From positions 5,208,001 to 5,272,000 of the forward strand of contig NC_013757.1 in assembly GCF_000025345.1 (NCBI RefSeq): 64,000 nt of DNA, in the 5' to 3' direction. The first letter of the stretch is position 1. Each line of letters opens with the position of its first letter. The notes below the pieces were generated by a model. It was not told where the DNA came from. It was given only the letters and a program-made list of their open reading frames with translations, and made no database searches. This DNA comes from Geodermatophilus obscurus DSM 43160. Lineage in GTDB: Bacteria; Actinomycetota; Actinomycetes; Mycobacteriales; Geodermatophilaceae. Made by a program: the position numbers and the translations under genes. This document shows positions 41,820-50,989 of the stretch, piece after piece.

Positions 41820-42812
41820 ATGGAGAACCGCACACTGGGACAGCTGACCGTCTCCGCCCAGGGCCTGGGCTGCATGGGGATGAGCGAGTTCTACGGCACC
41901 GGCGACCAGGCGGAGGCCGAGCGCACCATCCAGCGGACACTCGACCTCGGCATCACCTTCCTCGACACCGCGGACATGTACGGCCCGTTCACCAACGAAC
42001 GGCTGGTCGGCAAGGCCATCGCCGGCCGGCGCGACGAGGTCGTGCTGGCCACCAAGTTCGGCAACGAGCGCGGCGAGGACGGCTCCTTCCGCGGCATCAA
42101 CGGCACGCCGGACTACGTGCGGCGCGCCTGCGACGCCTCGCTGCAGCGACTCGGCGTCGACGACATCGACCTCTACTACCAGCACCGGGTCGACAGCACC
42201 GTGCCGGTCGAGGACACCTGGGGCGCGCTGCGGGAGCTCGTCGAGGCCGGGAAGGTCCGGCACGCCGGCATCTCCGAGGCCGCGCCGGAGACCATCCGCC
42301 GGGCGCACGCGGTGCAGCCGGTGACCGCCGTCCAGACCGAGTACTCGCTGTGGTCCCGCGACCCCGAGGACGACGGCGTGCTGGCCACCTGCGCCGAGCT
42401 CGGCATCGGCTTCGTCGCCTACTCACCGATCGGCCGCGGGTTCCTCTCCGGCCAGATCCGCAGCATCGACGACCTGGCGCCCGGCGACTACCGGCGGAAC
42501 AGCCCGCGCTTCCAGGGCGAGAACTTCACGAGGAACCTCGAGCTGGTCGACCGGGTCCGCGAGATCGCCGACGAGAAGGGCGTGACCGCCACCCAGCTGG
42601 CGCTGGCCTGGGTCATGGCGCAGGGCGACCGCGCCGGCAACCCGGGCATCGTGCCGATCCCGGGCACCAAGCGGGTGGCCTACCTGGAGGAGAACGCCGC
42701 GGCCACCGACGTCCGGCTGACCGACGACGACCTGCGCCGGCTCGACGACGCGGCCCCGGCCGGCGCGACGGCGGGCGACCGCTACGCGGACATGTCCACC
42801 GTGCACCGCTGA
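41820..42812 (+). CDS. Aldo/keto reductase
   Basis: 330 residues from ATG 41820. AKR family TIM barrel: [32 protein letters not shown] (catalytic Asp and Tyr), [12 protein letters not shown] (catalytic Lys), [18 protein letters not shown] (catalytic His), [13 protein letters not shown], and NADPH-binding [13 protein letters not shown]. It belongs to the common actinobacterial AKR13-like type that reduces aldehydes or ketones. Divergent from the siderophore operon; the 109-base gap contains the iron boxes, so iron control of this gene is possible but unproven. Confidence 0.92.
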   Translation: MENRTLGQLTVSAQGLGCMGMSEFYGTGDQAEAERTIQRTLDLGITFLDTADMYGPFTNERLVGKAIAGRRDEVVLATKFGNERGEDGSFRGINGTPDYVRRACDASLQRLGVDDIDLYYQHRVDSTVPVEDTWGALRELVEAGKVRHAGISEAAPETIRRAHAVQPVTAVQTEYSLWSRDPEDDGVLATCAELGIGFVAYSPIGRGFLSGQIRSIDDLAPGDYRRNSPRFQGENFTRNLELVDRVREIADEKGVTATQLALAWVMAQGDRAGNPGIVPIPGTKRVAYLEENAAATDVRLTDDDLRRLDDAAPAGATAGDRYADMSTVHR

Positions 42813-42985
42813 GGAAGGAGAAGGACCACCCTTCCCCCCGCGCCTCGCAGGCTCGGCGCGGGCCCTGAAGGGCGGCCGTTCCATCACGTCACCGGCTCGC
42901 GGCGGGGCCCTGCTAGGGGGCCGTTCCAGTACCTCACCAGGCTCGCGGCGAGCCCCTGGACGGGGCCCGGTCCGGGACGGCGCCC
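42813..42985. repeat. Interspersed intergenic repeat, family A, copy 4 (partly duplicated)
   Basis: Starts one base after the aldo/keto reductase stop with AGGACCACCCTTCCCCCCGC. It contains the GGCCGTTCCA..C(A/G)TCACC..GGCTCGCGGC block twice in tandem (about 42872-42905 and 42920-42960). Confidence 0.75.
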
Positions 42986-43064
42986 GCGGGGCCCTGATGG
43001 GGAGCCGCGCCCTGCGCGGGAGGATGGCACCCGTGCCCGACACCACCGCTGCGGGGCCTCCCCG

Positions 43065-43430
43065 GTGACGCCCGTGCTGGTGGTCGCGGTGACCGTCACC
43101 GCCGCGCTGCTCGCGCTGGCCGGGATCGCCTCGACCCTCGCCGGGCGGCGGATCGGCCTGCTGCACCTGTGGGGCGCGGCGCTGCTGGAGGTCGTGCTGC
43201 TGGTCCAGGCGGTGCTCGCCGTCGTCCTGCTGGTCCGCGGGGACCGCCCGGCCGACACCCCGACGTTCCTCGGCTACCTGGCCGGCATCGTGCTGCTGCC
43301 GGTCGCGGGGGCGCTGTGGGCGCGGTCCGAGCCGACCCGGTGGGCGGGCACCGTGCTCGCGGTGGCCGCCGGTGCCGTCGGCGTCATGGTCTGGCGGCTG
43401 CAACAGCTGTGGGAGGCGACGGGTGGCTGA
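43065..43430 (+). CDS. Small integral membrane protein
   Basis: 121 residues from GTG 43065. Four hydrophobic segments (about residues 3-23, 33-57, 68-86, 94-110) with a short Arg-rich loop after the first. No family recognised. It overlaps the next gene by eight bases, so the two are translationally linked and probably form a two-component membrane unit. Function unknown. Confidence 0.65.
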   Translation: MTPVLVVAVTVTAALLALAGIASTLAGRRIGLLHLWGAALLEVVLLVQAVLAVVLLVRGDRPADTPTFLGYLAGIVLLPVAGALWARSEPTRWAGTVLAVAAGAVGVMVWRLQQLWEATGG

Positions 43431-43839
43431 GGCGACGGGGGACCGGCCGGCGGGGGAGCGGCCCACGGCCGCCGGCGGGCCCGGACGGGTGCTCGTCGCG
43501 GTGTACGGCGTCTTCGCCCTGGCCGCCGGCGCGCGGGCCGCCGTCCAGCTCGCGACCCGATTCGCGGAGGCGCCGGTCGCCTACCTGCTGTCCGCGCTGG
43601 CCGCGGTGGTCTACGTGGTGGCGACCGTGGCCCTCGCTCGCGGCGGGCGCCGTACCGCGCTGGTCGCGATCACCGTCGAGCTCGTCGGCGTCCTCGTCGT
43701 CGGCACGCTGTCGCTGCTGGACCCGGCCGCGTTCCCCGACGAGACGGTGTGGTCAGCGTACGGCCGCGGCTACCTGTTCGTCCCGCTGGTGCTGCCGGTG
43801 CTCGGGCTGCTCTTCCTGCGCCGGCAGGCCCGGCGCTAG
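43423..43839 (+). CDS. Small integral membrane protein, partner of preceding gene
   Basis: 138 residues from GTG 43423 with GGGAGG six bases upstream. A polar N-tail of about 22 residues is followed by four hydrophobic segments and a short basic C-terminus (LRRQARR). No recognised family. The conserved-looking LLDPAAFPDETVWSAYGRGYLFVPLVLP is a loop-plus-helix in the last third, seen here only in part. Overlap with the upstream gene supports a shared role. Confidence 0.65.
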   Translation: MAEATGDRPAGERPTAAGGPGRVLVAVYGVFALAAGARAAVQLATRFAEAPVAYLLSALAAVVYVVATVALARGGRRTALVAITVELVGVLVVGTLSLLDPAAFPDETVWSAYGRGYLFVPLVLPVLGLLFLRRQARR

Positions 43840-43970
43840 GACTCCTCGGCGGCGAGCAGAGGCGGCGGACACGACCGCTGGGTGGTGTGTACCTGAGGCG
43901 CGTCACGGGGCGGGAACGCGCCGCAGGTGCACACCACCGCCGAGCAGCGGGCTGAGGCGGCGGTGGCCTC

Positions 43971-44723
43971 CTAGAACTCCCCGCCCCCGAAGTCGCCCCC
44001 GAAGTCCCCACCGAAGTCGCCGCCCGGGTCGGCGCCCCCGGCGAGATCCCCACCCGGGTCGCCGCCGTAGTCGCCGTCCCCACCCGCGCCGTCCTCGTAG
44101 CCCTGGGCGTAGGCCTCCTCGTCCCCGCCGCCGAACAGGCCGCCGTCGCCGAGGCCGGTGTCGAACAGCGCGTCGGCGACCGCGGTGCCGACCACCAGGC
44201 CGCCCACGGTGCCGAGCAGGCTGGCGCCCAGGGTGCTGCCGAAGCTGGGCCCGCCGTAGCCCCGGCCGTACCCGGAGCCGTAGCCGCCGCCGTACCCCGG
44301 GCCGGAACCGCCGCCCCCGAAGCCGCCGCCGAAGGCCCGCTCCAGCGTGCCGGGCTGACGCACCTCGGCACGCGTCGCCGCGCGGGCGAGGGAGCGCGGG
44401 TCGTCCGAGCGCGGCCGCTCCGAGGAGGGCACCGCGGCGGCGAGCTGGACCAGCACCTCCTGCCGCTGCTGTGGCGTGAGCTGGGCGAACGCCTCGGCGT
44501 GCGCCTCCTCGATCTGGTCCGGCGGCGCGGTACGCAGCAGGTAGCGGTAGCGCTCGATGGCCTGCTGGTCGGTGGGCGCACCGCCCTGCGCTCCGCCGTG
44601 CGGCGCGGGCGGCGGCTGGTACCCGCCGTACTGCTGCGTGGCCTGGTACCCGTCGTACCCCTGCTGGTACCCGTGGTCGGAGCCGGATCGGCGGCGGCCG
44701 AGCAGCCGGTCGAGCAGTCCCAT
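43971..44723 (-). CDS. Gly-rich protein with cytoplasmic helical domain
   Basis: 250 residues from ATG 44723 with GGAGGAG upstream. N-terminal basic start MGLLDRLLGRRRSG, then a Tyr/Gln/Gly-rich low-complexity region (about 15-50). A helical domain (about 52-125) has AIERYRYLLRTAPPDQIEEAHAEAF and LTPQQRQEVLVQLAAAVP. A Gly/Tyr-rich stretch follows, then a membrane-like GASLLGTVGGLVVGTAVADALF (about 165-186), and a C-terminal tail of repeated GGDFGGDFGG. I recognise the general type (actinobacterial proteins with a LTPQQRxEVxxQL motif) but no function. It faces the LOV phosphatase gene divergently. Confidence 0.7.
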   Translation of the reverse strand: MGLLDRLLGRRRSGSDHGYQQGYDGYQATQQYGGYQPPPAPHGGAQGGAPTDQQAIERYRYLLRTAPPDQIEEAHAEAFAQLTPQQRQEVLVQLAAAVPSSERPRSDDPRSLARAATRAEVRQPGTLERAFGGGFGGGGSGPGYGGGYGSGYGRGYGGPSFGSTLGASLLGTVGGLVVGTAVADALFDTGLGDGGLFGGGDEEAYAQGYEDGAGGDGDYGGDPGGDLAGGADPGGDFGGDFGGDFGGGEF

Positions 44724-44858
44724 GGCGATCGTCTCCTCCAGTGGGGGAACGGCGTACCCCGCCGGAGGGGTTCCCGCGGGGCCGCCGCCCACACCTCGCG
44801 CACCCCAACCGCAGGTCAGACGGGGGACCCGTGGTGGCCGGGCGCGAAGTCGCGCGGT

Positions 44859-44864
44859 TACTGT
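44859..44864 (+). promoter_or_regulatory. Candidate -10 of a leaderless LOV-phosphatase transcript
   Basis: TACTGT followed by seven bases and GTG 44872. No SD is visible before this start, which supports leaderless initiation. Confidence 0.4.
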
Positions 44865-44871
44865 CGTGCCC

Positions 44872-47148
44872 GTGCCGGCCGAGCGGGACCGACCGCGGGA
44901 CCAGTCCCTCCTCCAGCGTCCCGACGGCGTCGTGGGCCGCGAGGAGGCCGGCGTGGTCAGCGCCGCCACCGCCGTCCTCTCCGAGCGCGCCGGCACCTCG
45001 TCGACCGCGCTGCCCGGCGTGCTGTCCGACGTCCCGGTGGCCGTGCTGCTCATCGACCGCAGTGCCGGAGCCGTGACCTACGCCAACACCGCCGCGGTGG
45101 AGCTGGCCGGCAACGTCCGCCTCCCCGTCGACATCGACACGTGGGGCGCCTCGGTCGGCCTCACCGACCTGGGCGGACGACCCCTGGCCAGCACGTCCGG
45201 CCCGCTGTCGCTGGTCGCCCAGGGCCTGCCGGTCACCGGCGAGGCGGTGCGGATGACGCCCGGTCAGGGCCACCGGGACGGCGACCGGCGCGACCAGCTG
45301 CTCTGGGTCACCGGCTTCCCGCTGTCCCGGCCCGACGGCGACGAGCACCTGTCCCTGGTCGTCTTCCTCGAGGTGGAGGGCGGGTCCGACCCGGCCGGCG
45401 AGCAGCTCCAGGCGCTGCGCGAACGGGCGGTCGTCGCCACCGACATCGCCTTCACCATCACCGACCCCCGCCAACCGGACGACCCGCTGGTCTGGGTCAA
45501 CCCCTCCTTCGGCCGCATCACCGGCTACTCCTACGAGGAGGCGGTGGGCCGGAACTGCCGCTTCCTGCAGGGCCCGGCCACCGACCCCGCAACCGTCGCG
45601 GAGATCCGGGCCGCGCTGCGCGCGCGGCAGGCGATCACCACGACGCTGCTGAACCACCGCAAGGACGGCACCGCCTTCTGGAACCAGCTGTCGGTCAGCC
45701 CGGTCTTCGACGGCGAGGGCGAGCTGGTCAGCTTCGTCGGCGTGCAGACCGACGTGACCGAGCGGGTGCGGGTCGAGCGTGAACGGGAGGAGGCGTTCGC
45801 CGCCGAGCAGACCGCCCGACAGGAGGCCGAGCTGGCCCGGGCGACCGCCGAGCGGGCGCAGGCCGACGCCGAGCGGGCGCGCGCCGACGCCGAGCGCATG
45901 CAGGGCCGCCTCGCGCTGATGGCCGAGGCGACGAGCACGCTCATCGCCACGCTCGACCTCACCGACGTCCTCGACCGGCTGGCCCGGCTGTGCGTGCCCC
46001 TGCTCGCCGACTGGGTGTTCATCACCCTGGTCGACGACACCGGGACCGTCCGCGAGACCGCCTCCCGCCACCGCGACGGCTTCGCCGACGAGCTGCGCCT
46101 GCTGGCCACCCAGCACGTCGGGCACCTGCCCGAGGTCTCCCCGACCCGGCGCAGCTTCGCCACGTCGCGACCGGTGCTGGTCCAGCACGCCGCAGCGGGG
46201 CTGGACGGGCTCTTCAGCTCCGCGGCGACCCGCGAGGCGGCCGAGCGGCTGGGGATGGGGTCGCTGCTCGCCGTCCCGATGGTCGCCCGCCGGCGCACCC
46301 GCGGCGCCATCCTGCTGGGGCGCCGCGACACCGAGCGCCCCTTCGACCAGGAGGACGTCGACCTCGCCGAGGACCTCGCCCGCCGCGCCGCCCTGGCGAT
46401 GGACAACGTGCGCCTCTACCAGCAGGAGCACACCGTCGCCGACACGCTGCAGCGGTCGCTGCTGCCGGAGCTGCCGGTGATCCCCGGGGTGGAGTCGGCC
46501 GCGCACTACGTCAGCGCCTCGACGGCGGCCGACGTGGGCGGTGACTTCTACGACCTGCTGCACCTGCCCGACGGCTCGATCGGCGTGGTGATCGGCGACG
46601 TCGTGGGCCACGACGTCGCGGCCGCCGCGGCGATGGGACACCTGCGCGGGCTCATCCGGGCGTGCGCGTGGGAGGCCCCCGACCCCGACCCCGCCGCCGT
46701 CCTCGCGCGGGTGGACCGGCTGGTGCAGGGACTGGAGGTGGCCTCGATGGCCACGATGGTCTACGCGCGGGCGGTGCCCCCGGCGGAGGGCGGCGCACCG
46801 TGGCGGGTGCACCTGGCCAGCGCCGGCCACCCGCCGCCGCTGCTGCGCACGCCCGACGGGGAGGTGCAGCTGCTGGACGGGGTGACCGGCCTGCTGATCG
46901 GCGTCGACGGCAGCCTGCCCCGCCGGTCGACGGCGATCGACCTGCCCCGCGAGGCCACCCTGCTGGCCTACACCGACGGCCTCATCGAGCGCCCCGGCAC
47001 CGACCTCGACGAGGGCATCGCCGAGCTGGTCGAGCGCCTGGTCGCCGCCCCGGCCGGCGCCGGCCCCCGGCAGCTGTGCGACGCCGCGGTCGCCGGCTCC
47101 CTGGACGGTCGGGACGACGTCGCGCTGATCGCCGTCCGGTTCTGCTAG
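44872..47148 (+). CDS. LOV blue-light sensor PAS-LOV-GAF-PP2C (SpoIIE-type) phosphatase
   Basis: About 758 residues from GTG 44872. Domains: a PAS-like domain (about 45-160); a LOV domain (about 175-285) with the flavin-adduct motif GRNCRFLQG (Cys229) and LNHRKDGTAFWNQLSVSPVFD; a heptad coiled coil of repeated AERAQAD/AERARAD units (about 300-345); a GAF domain (about 350-510); and a PP2C/SpoIIE phosphatase with VGGDFYDLL, VIGDVVGHDV, GHPPPLL, YTDGLIERPG and DGRDDVALI. It should form a flavin-cysteinyl adduct in blue light and change phosphatase activity toward an anti-anti-sigma partner. No partner gene is adjacent. Confidence 0.9.
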   Translation: MPAERDRPRDQSLLQRPDGVVGREEAGVVSAATAVLSERAGTSSTALPGVLSDVPVAVLLIDRSAGAVTYANTAAVELAGNVRLPVDIDTWGASVGLTDLGGRPLASTSGPLSLVAQGLPVTGEAVRMTPGQGHRDGDRRDQLLWVTGFPLSRPDGDEHLSLVVFLEVEGGSDPAGEQLQALRERAVVATDIAFTITDPRQPDDPLVWVNPSFGRITGYSYEEAVGRNCRFLQGPATDPATVAEIRAALRARQAITTTLLNHRKDGTAFWNQLSVSPVFDGEGELVSFVGVQTDVTERVRVEREREEAFAAEQTARQEAELARATAERAQADAERARADAERMQGRLALMAEATSTLIATLDLTDVLDRLARLCVPLLADWVFITLVDDTGTVRETASRHRDGFADELRLLATQHVGHLPEVSPTRRSFATSRPVLVQHAAAGLDGLFSSAATREAAERLGMGSLLAVPMVARRRTRGAILLGRRDTERPFDQEDVDLAEDLARRAALAMDNVRLYQQEHTVADTLQRSLLPELPVIPGVESAAHYVSASTAADVGGDFYDLLHLPDGSIGVVIGDVVGHDVAAAAAMGHLRGLIRACAWEAPDPDPAAVLARVDRLVQGLEVASMATMVYARAVPPAEGGAPWRVHLASAGHPPPLLRTPDGEVQLLDGVTGLLIGVDGSLPRRSTAIDLPREATLLAYTDGLIERPGTDLDEGIAELVERLVAAPAGAGPRQLCDAAVAGSLDGRDDVALIAVRFC

Positions 47149-47158
47149 GCCGGCCCGC

Positions 47159-47674
47159 CTACCCCTCGGCCGCGCGGGTCTCCAGCAGGCCGTAGGCGCC
47201 GCGGTGGAACAGCAGCGGCCGCCGTCCCGGGTCGGCACCCAGGTCGAGCACCCGGGCCGCGACGAGGGTGTGGTCGCCGCCGTCGTACTCCGCCCACAGC
47301 TCGCAGTCGATCCAGGCGACGACGTCGTCGAGCACCGGCTGGCCCGACGGGCTGGGCCGCCACGACACCCCGGCGAACTTGTCGACGGCGGAGCGGGCGA
47401 ACCGGGCCGACAGCTCGACCTGGTCCTCGGCGAGCACGTTGACGCAGAAGCGGCCGAGCGCGCGCAGCCGCGGCCAGGTGCGGGACGTCCGCGCGGGCGC
47501 GATGGCGACCAGCGGCGGGTCCAGCGACAGCGAGCTGAACGACTGGCAGGTGAAGCCGATCGGCTCCTCCTCGCCCTGGGCGGTCACCACGGTGACGCCG
47601 GAGGCGAAGTGGCCGAGGACGTCGCGCATGGTGCGGGGGTCGACCGCACTCCCCCCGGACGGCGGCTGGCTCAT
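47159..47674 (-). CDS. Flavin reductase family protein (HpaC-like)
   Basis: 171 residues from ATG 47674. Split-barrel flavin-binding fold: MRDVLGHFASGVTVVTAQG, IGFTCQSFSSLSLDPPLVAIAPARTSRTW, and the C-terminal PLLFHRGAYGLL. It reduces FMN or FAD with NAD(P)H, usually to feed a two-component monooxygenase. No oxygenase gene is nearby. The frame is open upstream through 49060, but that is shadow. Convergent with the LOV phosphatase gene, 10 bases apart, with no terminator between them. Confidence 0.88.
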   Translation of the reverse strand: MSQPPSGGSAVDPRTMRDVLGHFASGVTVVTAQGEEEPIGFTCQSFSSLSLDPPLVAIAPARTSRTWPRLRALGRFCVNVLAEDQVELSARFARSAVDKFAGVSWRPSPSGQPVLDDVVAWIDCELWAEYDGGDHTLVAARVLDLGADPGRRPLLFHRGAYGLLETRAAEG

Positions 47675-47850
47675 GACGTCCAGCCAACCACGGGGACGCG
47701 CGTCACCGGGCCGGGTCCCCGGGTCCGGTTCCGCCCCCGGTCCGCTCCTCGTCCGCCACGCCGCTGCTCGCCTCCGCGCTCGTTCGGCTCTCGCCCGCCG
47801 GCGCTCGCTCGCTGTCGGCTCGGGAGCTTCCTGCGGTGCTGCCGGCGGCC

Positions 47851-48786
47851 TCACCCGACGGTCGCCGGGCGGGGCACCGAGCGTCCGCCCGCCCGGTAGA
47901 GCGAGCCGGGCAGCGGGCGGCCCACGGCCTGCTCGGTGACCCGGGCGGCGGCGAGGACGGCGTCGAGGTCGATCCCGGTGCGCACGCCGGACTCCTCGAG
48001 CATGTAGACCAGCTCCTCGGTGGCGATGTTGCCGCTGGCACCCGGCGCGAACGGGCACCCGCCCAGGCCGCCGACCGAGGAGTCCAGCTGGGTCACCCCC
48101 GCCTGGACGGCGGCCAGCGCGTTGGCCTGCCCGGTGCCGCGGGTGTCGTGGAAGTGGACGCCGACCTCGACGCCGGGGCAGGCCCGGCGGACGGCGTCGA
48201 GCAGCTGCACCACCCGCATCGGGGTGGTCGTGCCGATGGTGTCGCCCAGGCACAGCCGGTCGGCCCCGGCGGTGACGACGGCGCGGGCGACGTCCACGGT
48301 GCGGGGGATCGGCGTGCGGCCGTCGAAGGGGCAGTCCCAGGCGGTGGCGACCACCACCTCCAGCGACCCGCCGGCGCCATGGGCCAGGGCGGCGATCTCG
48401 CCGACCGCCGCGACGGCCTCGGCGGTGGAGCGGCCGGCGTTGGCCCGGCTGTGCCCGTCGGAGGCGGAGACGACGTACTCGAGGTGGGCGACCCCGGCGT
48501 CCACCGCCCGGGTGGCGCCGCGGGCGTTCGCGACCAGGGCGGAGAAGTGCACGCCCTGGAAGGAGGAGAGCTCGGCGGCCAGCTGGTCGGCGTCGGCCAG
48601 TGCCGGGACCGCCTTGGGCGAGACGAAGGAGGTCACCTCGATCCGGCGGACGCCGGTGGCCACGAGCGCCTCCAGCATCGCCAGCTTGCCCTCCAGCGGC
48701 ACCGGCGCCTCCAGCTGCAGGCCGTCGCGCATGCCGACCTCGCGGACGTCCACGGTCGCGGGCAGCACCAGGTCGAACTCGTTCAT
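47851..48786 (-). CDS. mvaB: Hydroxymethylglutaryl-CoA lyase
   Basis: 311 residues from ATG 48786 with GAGGAGG five bases upstream. DRE-TIM family: VREVGMRDGLQLE (the catalytic Arg-Asp), VTSFVSPKAVPALAD, YVVSASDGHSRANAGRS, DTIGTTTP, HFHDTRGTGQANAL (metal-binding His-x-His) and the active-site loop GLGGCPFAPGASGN with its Cys. It cleaves HMG-CoA to acetoacetate and acetyl-CoA in leucine degradation, or a related substrate. No leucine-pathway neighbours. The gap to the flavin reductase gene (47675-47850) shows nothing recognisable. Confidence 0.92.
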   Translation of the reverse strand: MNEFDLVLPATVDVREVGMRDGLQLEAPVPLEGKLAMLEALVATGVRRIEVTSFVSPKAVPALADADQLAAELSSFQGVHFSALVANARGATRAVDAGVAHLEYVVSASDGHSRANAGRSTAEAVAAVGEIAALAHGAGGSLEVVVATAWDCPFDGRTPIPRTVDVARAVVTAGADRLCLGDTIGTTTPMRVVQLLDAVRRACPGVEVGVHFHDTRGTGQANALAAVQAGVTQLDSSVGGLGGCPFAPGASGNIATEELVYMLEESGVRTGIDLDAVLAAARVTEQAVGRPLPGSLYRAGGRSVPRPATVG

Positions 48787-48830
48787 GGGTCCTCCTCGGT
48801 CGATCACATGACATCCTGCCCCGGCGCCGG

Positions 48831-48844
48831 GTTCCACGTGGAAC
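48831..48844. other. parS-like site (perfect palindrome)
   Basis: GTTCCACGTGGAAC, identical to the sites at 32411 and 63660, in the gap between mvaB and the GGDEF gene. Confidence 0.75.
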
Positions 48845-48920
48845 CACTCGGACGCTCTCGGGCCGAAGAGCTGCAGCAACGGGTCGTGTCGGCGCAGGAT
48901 GACCGGCACGGAGGTGGGAT

Positions 48921-49811
48921 GTGACCGATGCGGCGGACACGCTGCCCCCGGCTGATCGCCGGAGCGCGTTCGCCAACGCGCCCATGGGGATCGCGCTCGC
49001 CACGCCGGCCGGTCTCATCGTCGACGCCAACCCGGCACTGGCGGCGATGCTCGCGTACACCTCCGAGGAGCTCTACGGCCGCTCGATGCTCGACCTCGTC
49101 CACCCCGACAACCGCCAAGCCGCCATCGAGGCGTTCGCCGAGCTCCTCGAGGAGCGCAAGAGGATGCGGCACGAGACCCGGCTGGTGCGGGCGGACGGCG
49201 GTGTCGTGCCGGTGCAGGTCACCTCGTCCTGGGTGCCGGAGACCCCGGAGGGCGACCCTCCGCACGTGGTGGCGATCGTCGAGGACATCACCGACCGCAA
49301 GCGCCTGGAGGCCGCACTGGTGCACCGGTCGCTGCACGACCCGCTCACCGGCCTGCCCAACCGGGCCCTGTTCACCGACCGGCTCCAGCACGCCCTCGAG
49401 CGGGGTCGCCGCGAGCGGACGCCGACCAGCCTGCTGGGCGTCGACCTCGACAGCTTCAAGACGATCAACGACGTCCACGGTCACCCGGTCGGCGACGCGG
49501 TGCTCATCGCCTTCGCCGAGCGGCTGACCTCGGTGCTGCGTGCCAGCGACACGGCAGCCCGGGTCGGCGGGGACGAGTTCAGCATCGTCTGCGAGAACAG
49601 CGGGCGGGCCGACGCCGAGGCGCTCGCCACCCGGCTGCGGGACCGGGTGAACGAGCCGCTGCAGCTGGCCGGCGGGCTGACCATCCCGCTGTCGATCAGC
49701 ATCGGGATCGGCACCGTGGAGGGCGGCATCGACCCCGAGCGGGCGTTCGGGGGACTGGTGCGGGAGGCCGACGACGCGATGTACGTCGACAAGGCCGCGC
49801 GGCGGGGCTGA
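48921..49811 (+). CDS. PAS-GGDEF diguanylate cyclase
   Basis: 296 residues from GTG 48921. PAS domain (about residues 12-130) starting FANAPMGIALATPAGLIVDANPAL in pieces. GGDEF domain (about 135-295) with DPLTGLPNRALFTDRL, DLDSFKTINDVHGHPVGDAVL and intact catalytic GGDEF in ARVGGDEFS. An RASD sequence five residues before GGDEF is a proper product-inhibition I-site. No membrane segment, so cytoplasmic. It makes cyclic di-GMP in response to an unknown PAS signal. No EAL partner in the window. It adds c-di-GMP control to the motility/sensing functions encoded elsewhere here. Confidence 0.92.
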   Translation: MTDAADTLPPADRRSAFANAPMGIALATPAGLIVDANPALAAMLAYTSEELYGRSMLDLVHPDNRQAAIEAFAELLEERKRMRHETRLVRADGGVVPVQVTSSWVPETPEGDPPHVVAIVEDITDRKRLEAALVHRSLHDPLTGLPNRALFTDRLQHALERGRRERTPTSLLGVDLDSFKTINDVHGHPVGDAVLIAFAERLTSVLRASDTAARVGGDEFSIVCENSGRADAEALATRLRDRVNEPLQLAGGLTIPLSISIGIGTVEGGIDPERAFGGLVREADDAMYVDKAARRG

Positions 49812-49880
49812 AGGACCCTCCTACCCCCCGCCACCCACAGGCTCGCCGGACCCTGCAGGAGAGCCGTTCCAGCGGGTGAC
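49811..49880. repeat. Interspersed intergenic repeat, family A, copy 5 (short)
   Basis: Contains GAAGGACCCTCCTACCCCCCGCC, CAGGCTCG and GAGCCGTTCCAG, the end blocks of the family. It covers the convergent gap and provides the last codons of the M20 peptidase gene. Confidence 0.6.
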
Positions 49881-50948
49881 GACGTCGGCGAAGGCGGCCG
49901 CGGCGTGCTCCACCTCGGCGACCTCCACGTACTCGTCGACGGCGTGCATCACCGCGGGGGTGCCCGGGCCCCACACGACGATCGGTGCGCCGCCGACCAC
50001 CTGCACGAGCACCGAGGCGTCGGTGAAGTACGTGGCCGGGGTGGGCAGAGCCGGCGCGGGCAGCGAGGCCACCCACGGGTCGTCGGCGGGGGTACCGACG
50101 GGCGGCAGGTCCACGCGCACCTCGACGTCGGCCACCTCGGGCTGCTCCCGCCACCAGGCCAGCAGCTCGTCGCCGGGGGCCACGGTCCGCATGTCGACGA
50201 CCGCCTCGGCGCGGTCGGGGACCACGTTCGGCACGGTGCCGCCGGTGACGACCCCGGGGTTCCAGGTCTCCGTGCCGAGGAAGGCGTCGCTCCGCAGCGG
50301 GAGCGCCCCACCGGCCCGGCCGAGGACGGCGACCAGGTCGAGGACGGCGTTGTGCCCGCGCTCGGGCGTGCTGCCGTGCGCGGCGCGGCCCGCGGTGCGG
50401 ACGGCGAGCCACAGCGCGCCCTTGTGGCCGAGGACCACCTGGTTGCCGGTCGCCTCGGGGACGACCACCGCCCCCACCGGCAGCTCGGCGACCGCCGCGG
50501 CCGCGGCGGCGGCGCCCTTCGAGCCGATCTCCTCGTCGCTGGTGAGCAGCAGCGCCACGGGGGTCCCGGGGTCCGCCGTGGCGAGCGCAGCCGCGGCGGC
50601 GACCACGCCGGCCTTCATGTCGCTCCCTCCGCGGCCCCACACCCGCCCCTCCTCGAGGTCCGCGCCGAACGGGTCGCGCTGCCAGGCTCCGGGGTCGGCC
50701 GCCGGGACGGTGTCGACGTGGCAGGCGAGCAGCAGCTGCCGGCGGCCGGGGTCGGCCGGGGTCCGCAGCAGGGTCCAGGGGTGGTCCCGGTCTCGCCCCT
50801 CGATCACCTGCAGGTGCGGGGCGTGGCCGCGCAGCACGTCGGTCAGCGTGCCGAGCACGTCGCGCTGGGCGGCCGCGTCGCCGGACACCGTCGTCCGGCC
50901 GACCAGTTCCCGCACCAGCGCGACCACGTCGAGGACAGGAGCCGTCAT
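49821..50948 (-). CDS. M20-family metallopeptidase (succinyl-diaminopimelate desuccinylase-like)
   Basis: 375 residues from ATG 50948. M20 metal-site motifs: LACHVDTVP (His), GRGGSDMKAG (bridging Asp), LTSDEEIGSKG (catalytic and metal Glu), PEATGNQVVLGHKG, and a dimerisation lid with GRAAHGSTPERGHNAV. A late WGPGTPAVMHAVDEYV supplies the last His. Relatives include DapE, ArgE and carboxypeptidase-like enzymes; which one is not clear. No dap neighbour. The final residues (SGEPVGGGG) come from repeat A, so the C-terminus seems to have been rewritten by the repeat. Confidence 0.87.
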   Translation of the reverse strand: MTAPVLDVVALVRELVGRTTVSGDAAAQRDVLGTLTDVLRGHAPHLQVIEGRDRDHPWTLLRTPADPGRRQLLLACHVDTVPAADPGAWQRDPFGADLEEGRVWGRGGSDMKAGVVAAAAALATADPGTPVALLLTSDEEIGSKGAAAAAAAVAELPVGAVVVPEATGNQVVLGHKGALWLAVRTAGRAAHGSTPERGHNAVLDLVAVLGRAGGALPLRSDAFLGTETWNPGVVTGGTVPNVVPDRAEAVVDMRTVAPGDELLAWWREQPEVADVEVRVDLPPVGTPADDPWVASLPAPALPTPATYFTDASVLVQVVGGAPIVVWGPGTPAVMHAVDEYVEVAEVEHAAAAFADVVTRWNGSPAGSGEPVGGGG

Positions 50949-50989
50949 GCCCCGATCCTGCCCCCACGGCCCCCCGATGGCGCGGGACA

